Source: Zeus faber (taxonomy: Eukaryota; Chordata; Actinopteri; Zeiformes; Zeidae). From it: DNA of 64,000 bases. Positions 42,777 to 62,980 of the stretch are shown piece by piece (position 1 is the stretch's first letter; every line of letters starts with the position of its first letter). The stretch lies in assembly GCA_960531495.1 (NCBI GenBank), contig OY482861.1:4515001-4579000 (forward strand), read 5' to 3'. Made by a program: the position numbers and the translations under genes. Under the pieces are notes generated by a model, which had not been told where the DNA came from, made no database searches, and worked only from the letters and a program-made list of their open reading frames with translations.

Positions 42777-44039
42777 TACTGCGTTCCAAATTATTATGCA
42801 AATTGGATGTTGAAGTATCATAAAAATTAAATTTTTTGTTTTTCAATTAAGCTCGTGTCAAATCATGCAATGCCTTGGACAAGGTATGAAAACATTAGAT
42901 ATTTCACAAAAACTTAAGTGTGATCATCCTACTGTGAAGAGATTTGTGGCTGATTCAGAGCACAGACACATGCAGATAAAGGCGTAATGAGGAAGGTTTC
43001 TGCCAGACAAATTCATCGGATTAAGAGAGCAGCTGCTAAAATGCCATTACAAAGCAGCAAACAGGTATTTGAAGCTGCGGGTGCCTCTGGAGTTCCGTGA
43101 ATCTCAAATTGTAGGGTCCTCCAGAGGCTTGCAGTTGTGCATAAACCTACTATTCGGCCACCCCTCGCCAATGCTCACAAGCAGAAACGGTTGCAGTGGG
43201 CCCAGAAATACATGAAGACTAATTTTCAAACAGACTTGTTTACTGATGACTGCCGTACAACCCTGGATGGTCCAGATGGATGGAGTAGTGGATGGTTGGT
43301 GGATGGCCACCATGTCCCAACAAGGCTGCTACGTCAGCAAGGAGGTGGCAGAGTCATGTTTTGGGCCGGAATCATGGGGAGAGAGCTGCTAGGCCCCTTT
43401 AGGGTCCCTGAAGGTGTGAAAATGACCTCGGCAAGGCATATAGAGTTTCTGACTGACCACTTTCTTCCATGGTACAAAAAGAAGAAACGTGCCTTCCCCA
43501 GACCTCAACCCTATTGAGAACCTTTGGAGCATCCTCAAGCAAAAGATCTACCAGGGTGGGAGGCAGTTTGCATCAAAACAGCAGCTCTGGGAGTCTATTC
43601 TGACATCCTGCAAAGAAGTTCAAGCAGAAACTCTCCAAAAACTCACAAGTTCAATGGATGCAAGAATTGTGAATGTGATATCAAAGAAAGGGTCCTATAA
43701 TAACATGTAACTTGGCCTGTTAAGATGTTTTTGATTTAAATAGCTTTTGATTTCAGTAAATATGACCTCCTAATGCTGCAAATTCAACAAATGACCATTT
43801 TCAGTTCTTAACAACCTATAAAATGTTTTGAAACTCTGTTGTGCATAATAATTTGGAACAGAGCATTTTGAGTTTTTGATTTTTGAAAAAAATACTGTTT
43901 TCATTGGGAGGTTTGTTCAATAACATTTGAATTATACCCTAACGGTTTTTGACTTGAAAATTATACTGACTGTCAATTGCATTGACTTTTTAGCAAAATC
44001 AGAGAAAATATCATTTGCATAATAATTTGCAACGCGGTG
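42777..44039 (+). mobile_element. Tc1/mariner-type transposon, internally deleted
   Basis: 1263 bp with inverted ends (left TACTGCGTTCCAAATTATTA, right reading CACCGCGTTGCAAATTATTA on the minus strand) and TA on both sides (42775-42776, 44040-44041). Inside is a transposase pseudogene with an N-terminal helix-turn-helix region near 42868, then FTDDCRTTLDGPDGW (first catalytic Asp region), RVMFWAGIMGRELLGPF and SPDLNPIENLWSILKQK (third acidic residue). The segment that should carry the second catalytic Asp (HDNAPSH type) is missing between 43487 and 43495, and stops and a frameshift interrupt it. A dead copy. Confidence 0.88.
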
Positions 44040-44424
44040 TAGTTGCAAAGACATATGCGAAAGACAACCATTTCAGCCCACAGAATTAAAAGGTAAACAT
44101 AATAAGTCACATTCTGTGCCAGCAACTATACCAAAGAGGTGTGACAATATAAGGAGTCACTCATATGGTGTCATTACTGGTTGTAGTGGCAAGACTTTGT
44201 ACAGTGAAGCAATGCAGGGTACATATAGGGAGTGTTATTAAACAGATGAACCAAGAAATGATTATTTGAAAAAAAAAAAACACGGCTAAAGAGACAATGC
44301 AAAAATATATTTGTAAAAGTTCAGATGTTGCTGATAGAACTAGACATGTAACAAATTTAAATTCAACTGATATTATAGTCAATGGGTAAGAAAATTCAAG
44401 TTTTCAATTCCTTCCTTGTTTGTA

Positions 44425-44771
44425 CAGTGGTACCTCGACTTATGACTGCATCTACTTAGGACTAATCCAAGATACGGGTAGCGATAGTCGTGAACATTTG
44501 TATCAACTTGCCACCGACTGCTCCAAGATACGACCGTGGAAATTTGCAGCTGGTGCGTCGGCGACCAGTCAGCAGTCAGTCAGCGGCCGACCTACATCGT
44601 GTGTGCACATAGTTCGTGGCTTATCAATATTTTTTTCTTATTTACTGTGTTTGTGCTGTGTATTTTGTTTATTTTCACCCTTCATGATTTCATAATTTAT
44701 ATGGGAAAAAATGCTTCGACATACGGCCGTTCTTATAGAACGAATTACAGTCGTAAGTCGAGGTACCACTG
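44425..44771 (+). mobile_element. Tigger-like MITE, complete copy
   Basis: 347 bp with inverted ends CAGTGGTACCTCGACTTATG and, on the other strand, CAGTGGTACCTCGACTTACG. TA precedes the left end; the right TA is mutated. The CAGTGGTACCTCG terminus is typical of pogo/Tigger elements. A truncated relative lies at 3043-3246. The short open frames in it are not genes. Confidence 0.8.
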
Positions 44772-44819
44772 TCTCAACAAAATAAGCTTTGCTTAAAATG
44801 TAACATCTGTCATTCAAAT

Positions 44820-44967
44820 GATAATTTTAGAATACATAAAGCTGTAGTAATTAGTGACCCTTATGAAACAAAACCTATTGTAGCCGATGGTAGCTGCTTC
44901 TTTCGGGTATTAACATTTGCAATCAGTGAAAATGAATAGAATCACAGAAAAATCCGACTTATGGTGG
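44820..44967 (+). pseudogene. OTU protease segment of a Helentron-like polyprotein
   Basis: The frame reads VVISDPYETKPIVADGSCFF, RVLTFAISENE, then a stop and NHRKIRLMVV. The DG-x-C-x-F-R core is the catalytic Asp/Cys block of OTU cysteine proteases, and the H-R-x-I-R helix follows as in Helentron-encoded OTU domains. Element C inserted directly after this at about 44968. More of the polyprotein lies at 46085-46450 and beyond. Confidence 0.65.
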
Positions 44968-45356
44968 TTGTGGGGGCGGTTCGGGCAAGTTAGTTGTCTG
45001 TCATCCCGGGGCCTGGCTCCGGGCTTGCGGTCCGTGGCGGGCCCCCGTGGCCCAGATTCTGCGCCTACGGCTGCGTCTAATGCCTGCACAAGGGGTGGGT
45101 TGTATGTGTGCTCCTCCGGGGTGAAGGGGTCTCCTTGTGCTCCCTGGGCTCCGCAGGCTTCCAGCTTCGCTGGGGGCCCGGGGCTCTTCTCTGGCTGTGG
45201 GACGCGGTGCTCAAGGCTTTCCTGCAGCCGTGGAGTGTCTAGGCAGCCGCATAGCTTGGGGGAGTGGGGGCTTTGGGGCCCTTTCCGCTGCTTGGAGGTG
45301 CCATGACATAATACCGCCCTTATACACTAGACCCAATTGGGATAAGTCCTGTACAC
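44968..45356 (+). repeat. element C copy 2, first part
   Basis: GC-rich half, same block order as 30145-30730, ending CCAATTGGGATAAGTCCTGT then ACAC, where the ERV-B LTR inserted. Confidence 0.75.
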
Positions 45357-45497
45357 TGAGGTGTCTTGGAATGTGTGGCATCCCAAGACAAGTCTGGGCT
45401 GATTCTGTTCTTTTGTAATAAAGCTATTATTTTACTCAAGTCAGCATCAGCGGTCACTCCTTCTTCATCAACACATCAAATTCATCAAGGAACTACA
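45357..45497 (+). mobile_element. ERV-B solo LTR, short
   Basis: 141 bp retaining the first bases of the LTR (TGAGGTGTCTTGGAATG) and its 3' 110 bp (GTAATAAAGCTATTATTTTA...GGAACTACA), with an internal deletion. ACAC on both sides (45353-45356, 45498-45501) is a perfect 4 bp duplication, and copy 1 of element C shows the empty site TGTACACTCACC near 30724. Confidence 0.88.
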
Positions 45498-45501
45498 ACA
45501 C

Positions 45502-46070
45502 TCACCGACAGACAAATTACACACAAACACACACACACACACACACGCACACACCACCAACACCTGCTTTGAATGCACCACAGCACCCTCCTGGTTGCAT
45601 TCCTCTCCTTTCCTCCCTCATTTGCTGCCATAACTATGACAGGAAGGTGCCCAATTGCTGTTCCAGTTTTCCTGGACCTGATTAACTCAAAAAATGTTGT
45701 CATACGAAGTTTTAGTTTTCCGTGTACGTGTTGTTTTGTTCCACGTTTAATTGTCTCACCTATGGTGAATCTCCTCCCTCCTGGAGTAGTGATTAGTTGT
45801 TTATAACCCTAACCCAAAACATGGTAAAATAGTTCTCCAAAGAGGGGGATTAGTGGCGGCTCTGTATAACAAAAAACTGTGCTCTTGTCATCCTACAGGT
45901 AATCCACAGAAGAGAGTTCCTGATGATTTAAGAGTTAATAAAGAGTTGCATTGCAGGTTGAGAAGTTGAACTCCACTTCCAGACTAACTCCATCCTAGAT
46001 GCAATAGCATACAAATACTCTGTATACTCTGAATGCCTAGCATGCTGACAGCACAGGTTTAAAAAAACGA
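45502..46070 (+). repeat. element C copy 2, second part
   Basis: (CA)n run at about 45524-45553, then the blocks CCTCTCCTTTCCTCCCTCAT, GGAGTAGTGATTAGTTG and AATAAAGAGTTGCATTGCAG, ending CAGCACAGGTTTAAAAAAA. It is uninterrupted across the point where ERV-B copy 2 entered copy 1 (near 45848). Confidence 0.75.
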
Positions 46071-46084
46071 ACAAACAAAAAAAC

Positions 46085-46455
46085 AGCATAAATTAATTGT
46101 ATTTATTAAGCTTGTTATAGAACAATTTAGACAAAAGATAAGTACTGGTCAAGAATATGCATATGCAGTATGCCATCGACAACTCTTTAAACATCTAGTC
46201 ATAATTTGCAGAAAAGAACAATATCTCAAAAAAGGGAAAATAATCACTTCAATGTCTGGTAAATGCATAACAGAAACATATCTTCACAAAACCACACATA
46301 ATTGTAATGCAAATTGTATTAAAAAAAAATTGACCTTCTGATTAACTATGGATTTGTTTCACTTGTCACTGCAAAAGAATTTCAGGTAGTTCCTGAAGAA
46401 AGCACTTTAAAAAATTTGACTTTAGATGCTATTCTACCAGAAATAAAATACTTAA
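46085..46455 (+). pseudogene. Helentron-like polyprotein, N-terminal region
   Basis: A nearly open frame encodes LVIEQFRQKISTGQEY, VCHRQLFKHLVIICRKEQYL and KKGKIITSMSGKCITETYLH, followed by VPEESTLKNLTLDAILPEI and KYLNSVE, stop. The pattern C-H-R-x-L-F/Y-x-K and the P-E-x-x-x-L-N/D-x-x-E ending match the region before the Helitron-like N domain in fish Helentron proteins carrying OTU. A further degraded piece (IPFMKILTLPKVVK and KRHNKWYKDVEFNNEW-like) lies at 46770-47055 in mixed frames. Confidence 0.6.
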
Positions 46456-46469
46456 ACTCAGTGGAATAG

Positions 46470-46690
46470 TTCAAGTTCAAGTTCAAGAGATTATTTGTCA
46501 CATACATAAACATACGGTCATACATATATGCAGTGAAATGTCATGACACCCGGTGATTACGCACAATAAGCTCTATAAGCTCTAAAAATACAAAAAAAAT
46601 AAAATAAATGTGCGTAATCGACACAAGGTGCTCGCGCAGGCAGCCGCAAGGGGAGGCGCCACAATCGCGATTCTGCGTTCTATAATTATA
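46470..46690 (+). repeat. dispersed fish repeat (TTCAAGTTCAAG/GCAGTGAAATG type)
   Basis: TTCAAGTTCAAGTTCAAGAG, TTTGTCACATACAT, TATATGCAGTGAAATG and a CGCGCAGGCAGCCGCAAGG end. A related reverse fragment lies at about 50505-50597 (CATTTCACTGCATATATG..GTGACGAATAAACCTCTTGA). It interrupts the Helentron-like pseudogene. Confidence 0.6.
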
Positions 46691-46739
46691 CAATAGCATT
46701 AATTGACTGTGTTGTATTAAATATACATTTAAATTCTAC

Positions 46740-47060
46740 CGTAAACAGAATAGCACCTAATTGTGAAGAAGATTCCATTCATGAAAATACTAACCTTACC
46801 AAAAGTGGTTAAAATGGTGTTCATAGACCAGTCACATGTTTACCTTAAAACATTACCAATGTAACAGTTGTACTTCCAAGATCTGATGATCATGACCTTA
46901 TGATTTGTGTCTAACTGAAGAGGAAGTTAACTTACAAAGGTCATTATGACTATCAATAAGTTCATACAGGTCAAATAAAAAGGCTGTTGACATATCTGAA
47001 AAGACATAACAAATGGTATAAGGATGTAGAGTTTAACAATGAATGGAGTAACCATCTGAG
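46740..47060 (+). pseudogene. Helentron-like polyprotein, middle piece
   Basis: Frames with stops encode remnants of the segment after the N-terminal region: near 46773 KIPFMKILTLPKVV, and near 46975-47050 a YLKRHNKWYKDV-like stretch with NNEWSN in alternating frames. It is too damaged to define limits exactly. Confidence 0.45.
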
Positions 47061-47064
47061 GCGA

Positions 47065-47680
47065 AATAAGGGGCATGGTTAAGTCCAGTTGCAGACAGCA
47101 GCATGGTTTCCTGCTCCGCTACTGCACAAAACTTGTTACAAGGGGAAAAAGCATAGGGTACAGGCTGTGGGTTTGTTCCCACCTGTTGCACTCCCTGATT
47201 TTGGGAGTGGATTGGCCAGGGTTTAAAGCATTGATGAGAGAGACTGGGGGAGTGCGCTCACGGTTGGTAGGGAGATGTGAGTATTGTGTGGTGCGTGGTG
47301 ACGTGGAGGGATTGTCGGCTGGCGGTGGAAACCCAAGTGGGATTTTCCCTGGTCCCCTTGACGTTCCCTATTGACGATTTTCCACTGGAGCAGTCGCGAG
47401 ACGACACCCGATGCAGATCCTTTGTAGTACGTTACTTTGTAGTAACTTTGTACTTAAAATCAATGGCATATTGATGCATCCAGACTCGACGCTCACTCAA
47501 CTGTATTTTTCGGTGATTAGGGACAGGTTATATCGAGTGAGCCGTGACACTCAGACAGGAGAAGAAATAACTCAGTTGTTGGTGCTGAAGAGCCACCGGG
47601 AAATGCTCTTTAAGGCGGCTCACCATAACCCGATGGCCGGTCACTCCTACCTGTGGGCAGAAACCCCCACATCATCTTAT
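47065..47680 (+). mobile_element. gypsy integrase-region fragment
   Basis: Encodes ILGVDWPGFKALMRE (protease/RT spacer type), DDFPLEQSRDDT, then LTQLYFSVIRDRLYRVSRDT, LLVLKSHREMLFKAAHHNPM and AGH, the segment leading into the zinc finger of gypsy integrase. Several frames; only about 600 bp are kept. It interrupts the Helentron-like pseudogene. Confidence 0.75.
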
Positions 47681-47689
47681 CAAAATTAA

Positions 47690-47999
47690 AGAAGATCAGA
47701 AAAACACAGAGCATAACAATGAATCTTTGTTCATTGATAGGACTGAAACTGCAGAACTAAGTTCAGGAGACATAAACATTGACAAATCTTTAACTGACAA
47801 ACAACAATATGGTATGTTTATGGACATATGTTTACAGCTAGTTGATATTGTAGAGGGATTGTTGGATCAGCACTTTGATGACATTTTGTATGCAGCACCT
47901 GCAGAAGGGAACAACCCTGTCAGATTATCGGGAGATGAAATCACTGAAGCAAAATGTTTCCCAGCCCCCCCCCCCAAAAAAAGGAGTTCACAGTGTAAT
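47690..47999 (+). pseudogene. Helentron-like polyprotein, helitron-N border
   Basis: An open frame encodes TDKQQYGMFMDICLQLVDIV then LLDQHFDDILYAAPAEGNNP and VRLSGDEITEAKCFP. The D-I-x-x-x-A-P-A-E-G-x-x-P-x-x-x-x-x-D segment with an A-K/E-x-F-P ending is typical just before the Helitron-like N domain. It then runs into a C/A homopolymer at 47966-47985 and is lost. Confidence 0.6.
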
Positions 48000-48400
48000 A
48001 CAATTTAAACAAAAATAAAAATATATGAATAAGATACAAAAATAAAGTAACAAAAGAAATAAAACGAATTGGGGGCTTTTCTTTTATTAATTATCTGTAG
48101 TGGGGAAATAAGATTATTACAATTTTTAATAATTTGACTTCTAAAAGAAAGGGAAGCAAGTGGGGAGTGGACGAACACAATCTTAGTAGGAGCTTGTTCT
48201 TTAAATAGTGACGTCAAACCAATGCGACGACAACATATCCCGCTGATTAGCATTTTGTTCCTGTGGCTCAAGTCACATCTGTATGGACGTGCAATGGATT
48301 GACTACGGTGATAAAAAAAAAATCAACATACAATTGTTATACACCATATATATATATTAAAAAAAACCCACACACATATACACACGACTGCATCAGAGTG
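48000..48400. other. unassigned sequence
   Basis: AT-rich, with a (TA)n run near 48347 and an ACACACATATACACACG stretch. No feature recognised. Confidence 0.4.
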
Positions 48401-48419
48401 TATAGTAAAGTTGAAACAT

Positions 48420-48830
48420 TGACTTATATTGCGTTACACCGCTTCCGGTTCCTCGCTGCCCTTTCCGAAAGCGTCTATTCCTGCGCGGCGCTCCGTTGTT
48501 GACGTTGGGGAGCCGCAACGACGTTTTAGGGACGGATGGAACAGGTAGGGCCTGAGCGAATCCCACTTATATAGAACCCTCCAGTCAAGCAAAAAGAAAA
48601 ATAAGAGATAACGTCAAATATACATGTGTGACGTGGAACAAAAACAAGGTCGCCGATAAGAACTTTTCGTCATTCGTGTACAACGTTTTATTTGTGTTTC
48701 TCACGTTAATGGTTGAAGTGTGGATCATTCGGGGATTCGTGATTTGAGGGATGCCGAGAACGTCACGTAGGCTAAAAGTGGCGTCGTAACGAAGTCAACG
48801 TAGGCGTCGCTGAATTTGAAACGTAAGGGT
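48420..48830 (+). promoter_or_regulatory. CpG-rich probable pam promoter/5' exon
   Basis: CpG density rises sharply relative to the AT-rich surroundings (GCGCGGCGCTCCGTTG near 48482, GCCGCAACGACG near 48512, further CGs to 48825). GACGTCA/TGACGT-like sites resemble CRE half sites (near 48614, 48628, 48762). A possible 5'UTR exon ends at 48544 (GGAACAG followed by GTAGGG), and an alternative donor follows GAAAC at about 48823. It lies 1.5-2 kb upstream of the pam start-codon exon on the same strand. Transcription start is inferred, not shown. Confidence 0.45.
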
Positions 48831-50312
48831 TATTATTTTTTGGATTTTCATATTCCTTTTCCAGCCAAATAATTGGCCCTTACTGCGTTGACCGTACTTG
48901 TTAATGATCGGTTTTATTATCGTCTATTATCGAACTCAAATGCTGCATTAAGGCCTTGTGCGTATTCAGTAGGTTCCGCCTATTTCGTGATTGACAACAT
49001 AAATAAAAATACCCTGCAAGCTTGATCTGCTGAAAGCCTAAAATGTCCTTGTTTCGAGAAAAATCGACATCCACTGATAATAAAACAATTAACTTTGTAA
49101 CAAAAAAAACCCACAAATGTGAATTTTTTTTAATCTATTTGATTGTGTGTATATATATTATAGTTATACATTTGATATGCATAGTGATATTTCCTCTAAA
49201 AATGCAAATATTCGCTCATGTCGATGGTGATGGTGAAGCTCTGTTGCCATAGTTTCAATGATGTCAGCGAGATAATTCAGAGGCACACCCACTTCCAACT
49301 CCTTTGCTATATTTTCCACCCCATGACTCTTGTCACGGCTGGTGAGTCACCGCCGGAGCTGTATAGCTGCACTACCCTTTGTTTACCTATCATGAGATGC
49401 CAAATTATCTTTAAACCGTGGCATGATAAACGTTACTTCTATAAAAGTCCTTTAATAGGAGTGTGATTTCAGTTTGATTCAATGGATACTGTAGTAAACA
49501 AACCAATGTTCACATGAAATTCTGTTGAGAATTAATATAGTGATTGAACTATTATTATATCTGAGCTATGGTATTATAATTGACTTAAAGGTTTGTGTAA
49601 TATTGACCAGAGGTCTATGCCAGAGGTGTGATTGATTTTGTCACATTTATTTGTGCATAACCATTCAGTGTTGCGGTACTGCAATGGCTTTAAAACATTA
49701 TGAAAATTATGTTTACAGGAAATGCTTCTTTGTGCATTGCATTGTACTCCAATACAATGCTTTGAAAGTAACCTGGGTGAATAGTGATCTTATTTTGCTG
49801 TGTTTTTTTTTTTTCCTCTCGCATAACATAATGTTAATGGATGCATCCACTTTATTTCACAGGTTCTGACCAGAGGCCAGTCAGTTCACAGCTGTACATG
49901 AGCTGCTTTTCAATGTTGAAGGACTCCTTTGGTGTAATTTATTTTCCATAACTCATCCATCAACTTCTTAATTCCTCTGATGAGAATCTTGGGGAAAGGA
50001 TCCAACAAAGAAGACGGGAGATATGTTGAGAAAGAGCGGGAAGTGGTTACGCCACTGTTTGCTCTAGAATGAAATAAAGGGAGAACAAGTCACTTGTTAA
50101 GCCCCAGAGTCTTCATTGTATGGGGACAAGAGTACAATTGACCTAGCCTTTGCATTCTCAAACCCTCTCTCCTGCATCTTCTGGGCAGCTTTGGTTCAAT
50201 TATTGCTTCAATCTTCCATTGTAATCTTGGGACTTGGAGCTGTATTGAAACCACGATTACCTGGTGTCACTCAACAGGTGATACCTGTCGCAGCACAGCC
50301 ATATTGTGTTCA
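48831..50312. other. probable first intron of pam
   Basis: AT-rich sequence with no recognised coding segment or transposon domain. An acceptor-like CACTCAACAG at 50267-50276 could define the 5' edge of the start-codon exon. Confidence 0.45.
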
Positions 50313-60441
<10,129 letters not shown>

Positions 60442-60544
60442 GTGAGTCATAACGGAAGTGTCCACAGGGTGATTATGTTCTATGTCAACTGGATTTTTAA
60501 GAGCTATCAGAATTGTTCTATTTCGCCAGGTACATTTAAATTTA

Positions 60545-60728
60545 CCGGTACTCCTCACTTAACGACCTACCTGTTTAACGACCGTTTGGACTTACGACGA
60601 GCTCTCCGACCAGTTGGTATTGTACGCTGCGTACAATACCGTATCGTACGCAGCAGGGCGTCTCAGCGTCAAGCATCTCATCGCGCATTACCCTTTCAGA
60701 ATTAGGGTCGCTAAGTGAGGAGTACCTG
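60545..60728 (+). mobile_element. short MITE with 23 bp inverted ends
   Basis: 184 bp: left CCGGTACTCCTCACTTAACG ACC; right, on the other strand, CAGGTACTCCTCACTTAGCG ACC. TA precedes the left end. The CAGGTACTCCTCACTTA end resembles pogo/Tigger-like MITEs. Internal GTACGCTGCGTAC is a small palindrome. Confidence 0.75.
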
Positions 60729-61480
60729 GCCTAGCAATTCCTTCTGTTGAGGTTTGGTACACAGACCATCAACATTAAAATATAAAGTCTTGGCAAAAGA
60801 AAGGGATCAAAGGAGAATACAATTCTTTGGCATTAGTGGAGAATCAGAGCTTCCAAACAAGGTGTCACTTGTGCAAATCAAGCAAATATTTTTCAAGCTA
60901 TGACTTGTTCATGACAAGGGTGTGGCAAACCGTGTTCCTGAGATAATCACCTTCAAAGTTTTCCCCCACACTTGGTTCATTCAGCCAGCTCCTAGAATGC
61001 AAATGGTTGGAGGACTAACAGAGCCACATGGCTATTTAACATCCTGTTGAATGGGAACTTGACACCCTGCTGTATGGGGCAATCACTGCTTTGTTCTTGT
61101 GTTTTGAGGGAGTGGTGAACAGTGTCATCAACATACAACTATTTTTTTGAAAACTATGTTTTTAAAAAAGCTTTTATTTAACAGTAAGAATTTACATGTT
61201 TTATAAAAGTGGAATTATTTAGGAGTTTGAAAGTACGGACAACACAAGAAAATGTAGAGTCTATGAATGATATGAGTCTCGGAAATCTGCCAATCACCAA
61301 CCTTAACGGACTTGATCACGTCATCAACTTCTTCCATGTAGTAACAACGGGCGTATTGTCGGTCTCCTCTGGCGGTTCTTGAAAATATTCCATTTCATCG
61401 TCACATTCAGGTTGAAATCCGCTGTTTTGAAATGTTTTCCAAGTCCGGGATGACATCAGATAAAACGGAGAACTGACTGT
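60729..61480. other. pam intron sequence, unassigned
   Basis: About 60780-61130 contains a stretch reminiscent of old transposon-derived coding sequence (AAGAAAGGGATCAAAGGAGA and on), but I recognise no domain. Confidence 0.35.
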
Positions 61481-62980
61481 CATCACTGATCGTTGGAGCA
61501 GATCTCAATGGGCATGTTGGCGAGGGGATCAGAGACATAGGTGACAAGAAGGTGATGGGTAGATATGGTGTGAAGGAGAGGAATATGGAAGGACAGATGG
61601 TGGTGGATTTCGCCATAAGGATGGAATTGGCTGTTGTGAATATGTATTTCAAGAAGAGAGAGGAACACAGGGTGACACACAAGAGTGGAGGAAGGTGCAC
61701 ACAGGTGGACTACATCTTATTCAGGAGGTGCAATCTGAAAGAGATTGGTGACTGCAAAGTGGTGTTAGGGGAGTGTGTTGCGAGGCAGCATCGGATGGTG
61801 GTCTGGAGGATGACTCTGGAGGCCAAGAAGATGAAGAGAGTGAAAGAAGAGCCAAAGATATAATGGTGACGCTGATAAATGAGTCTTGCATACAATTTGG
61901 GGAGAGGTAAGGCAGGCAATAGGTGGGAATGAATGGTTACCAGATCACTGGGAAACAACTGCAGAAGTGGTGAGGGAGACGGCCAGGAAGATACTCGGTT
62001 TATCATGCGGGAAGAGGAAGGAAGACATGGACTCTCGGTGGTGAAATGAGGAAGTACAGGAGAGCAGAAGAGGTTGGCGAAGAAGAAATGGGATAGCCAG
62101 AGATGAAGAAAGTAGACAGGAGTACAAGCTGATGCGGTGCAAGTGAAGAGAGAAGTGGCAAAGGAAAAGGCACACAACGTGTTGTATTAGAGGTTGGACA
62201 GTAAGGAAGAAGAAAAGAACTTGTACCGATTGGCAAGACAAAGGGACCAAGCTGGGAAGGATGTACAGCAGTTTAGGGTAATGAAGGATAATGATGGGAA
62301 TGTGCTGACTAGTGAGGAGAGTGTGTTGAAAAGGTGGAAGGAGTACTTTGAGGAGTTGATGAATTAAGAAAATGAGGGAGAGAAGAGTGGATGATGTGGA
62401 AATAATGATCAAGAAGTGTAGCAAATTAGTCTAGACTAACGAGACTGTTTAACACCATCCTGGAAAGGGAGAGGTTGCCGGAGCAGTGCAGAAGAAGTGT
62501 ACTGGTACCCATCTACAAGAATAAGGGAGACGTACAGAGCTGTGGTAACTACAGGGGAATAAAGTTGATCTGCCACAGCATGAAGCTATGGGAAAGGCTA
62601 GTGGAGGCTAGGTTAAGAGGAGAGATGGGGATCAGTGAGCAGCAGTATGGTATCATGCTAGGAAAGTACTACAGATGCAATGTTTGCTTTAAGAATGCTG
62701 ATGGGAAAAGTACAGGAAAGGCCAGAGGGAGTTGCACTGTGTTTTTGTGGATTTAGAGAAAGCATATGATAGGATGCCGAGAGAGGATGTGTGGTATTGC
62801 ATGAGGAAGTCAGGGGTGGCAGAGAAGTGCATAAGAGTGGTACAGGATATGTATGAGGGCAGTCAGACAGTAGTAAGGTGTGCAGTAGGCATGACAAAGG
62901 CATTCAAAGTGGAGGTGGGATTGCATCAAGGATCAGCTCTGAGCCCTTTCTTGTTTGCAATGGTGATGGACAGGTTAACA
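61481..62980 (+). mobile_element. RTE-like LINE, interrupted by a hAT
   Basis: An endonuclease C-terminal part (61490-61860) encodes VGADLNGHVGEGIRD, KERNMEGQMVVDFAIRMELA and KSGGRCTQVDYILFRR, where the D-L-N-G-H and Q-V-D-Y motifs belong to the APE endonuclease. RT begins at about 62440-62756 (RRSVLVPIYKNKGDVQSCGN then YRGIKL) and continues in a shifted frame ([40 protein letters not shown]). It is cut at 62980 before the catalytic ADD box by the hAT element. Stops and shifts lie between. Confidence 0.82.

Noticed and set aside
44420-44796. Frame sharing a peptide with the minus strand at 3.0 kb (EICSW..SSWLI)
   Set aside because: Shared because both are copies of the same Tigger-like MITE; no transposase present.
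60780-61130. Possible coding remnant
   Set aside because: No domain recognised and stops in all frames; left as intron sequence.
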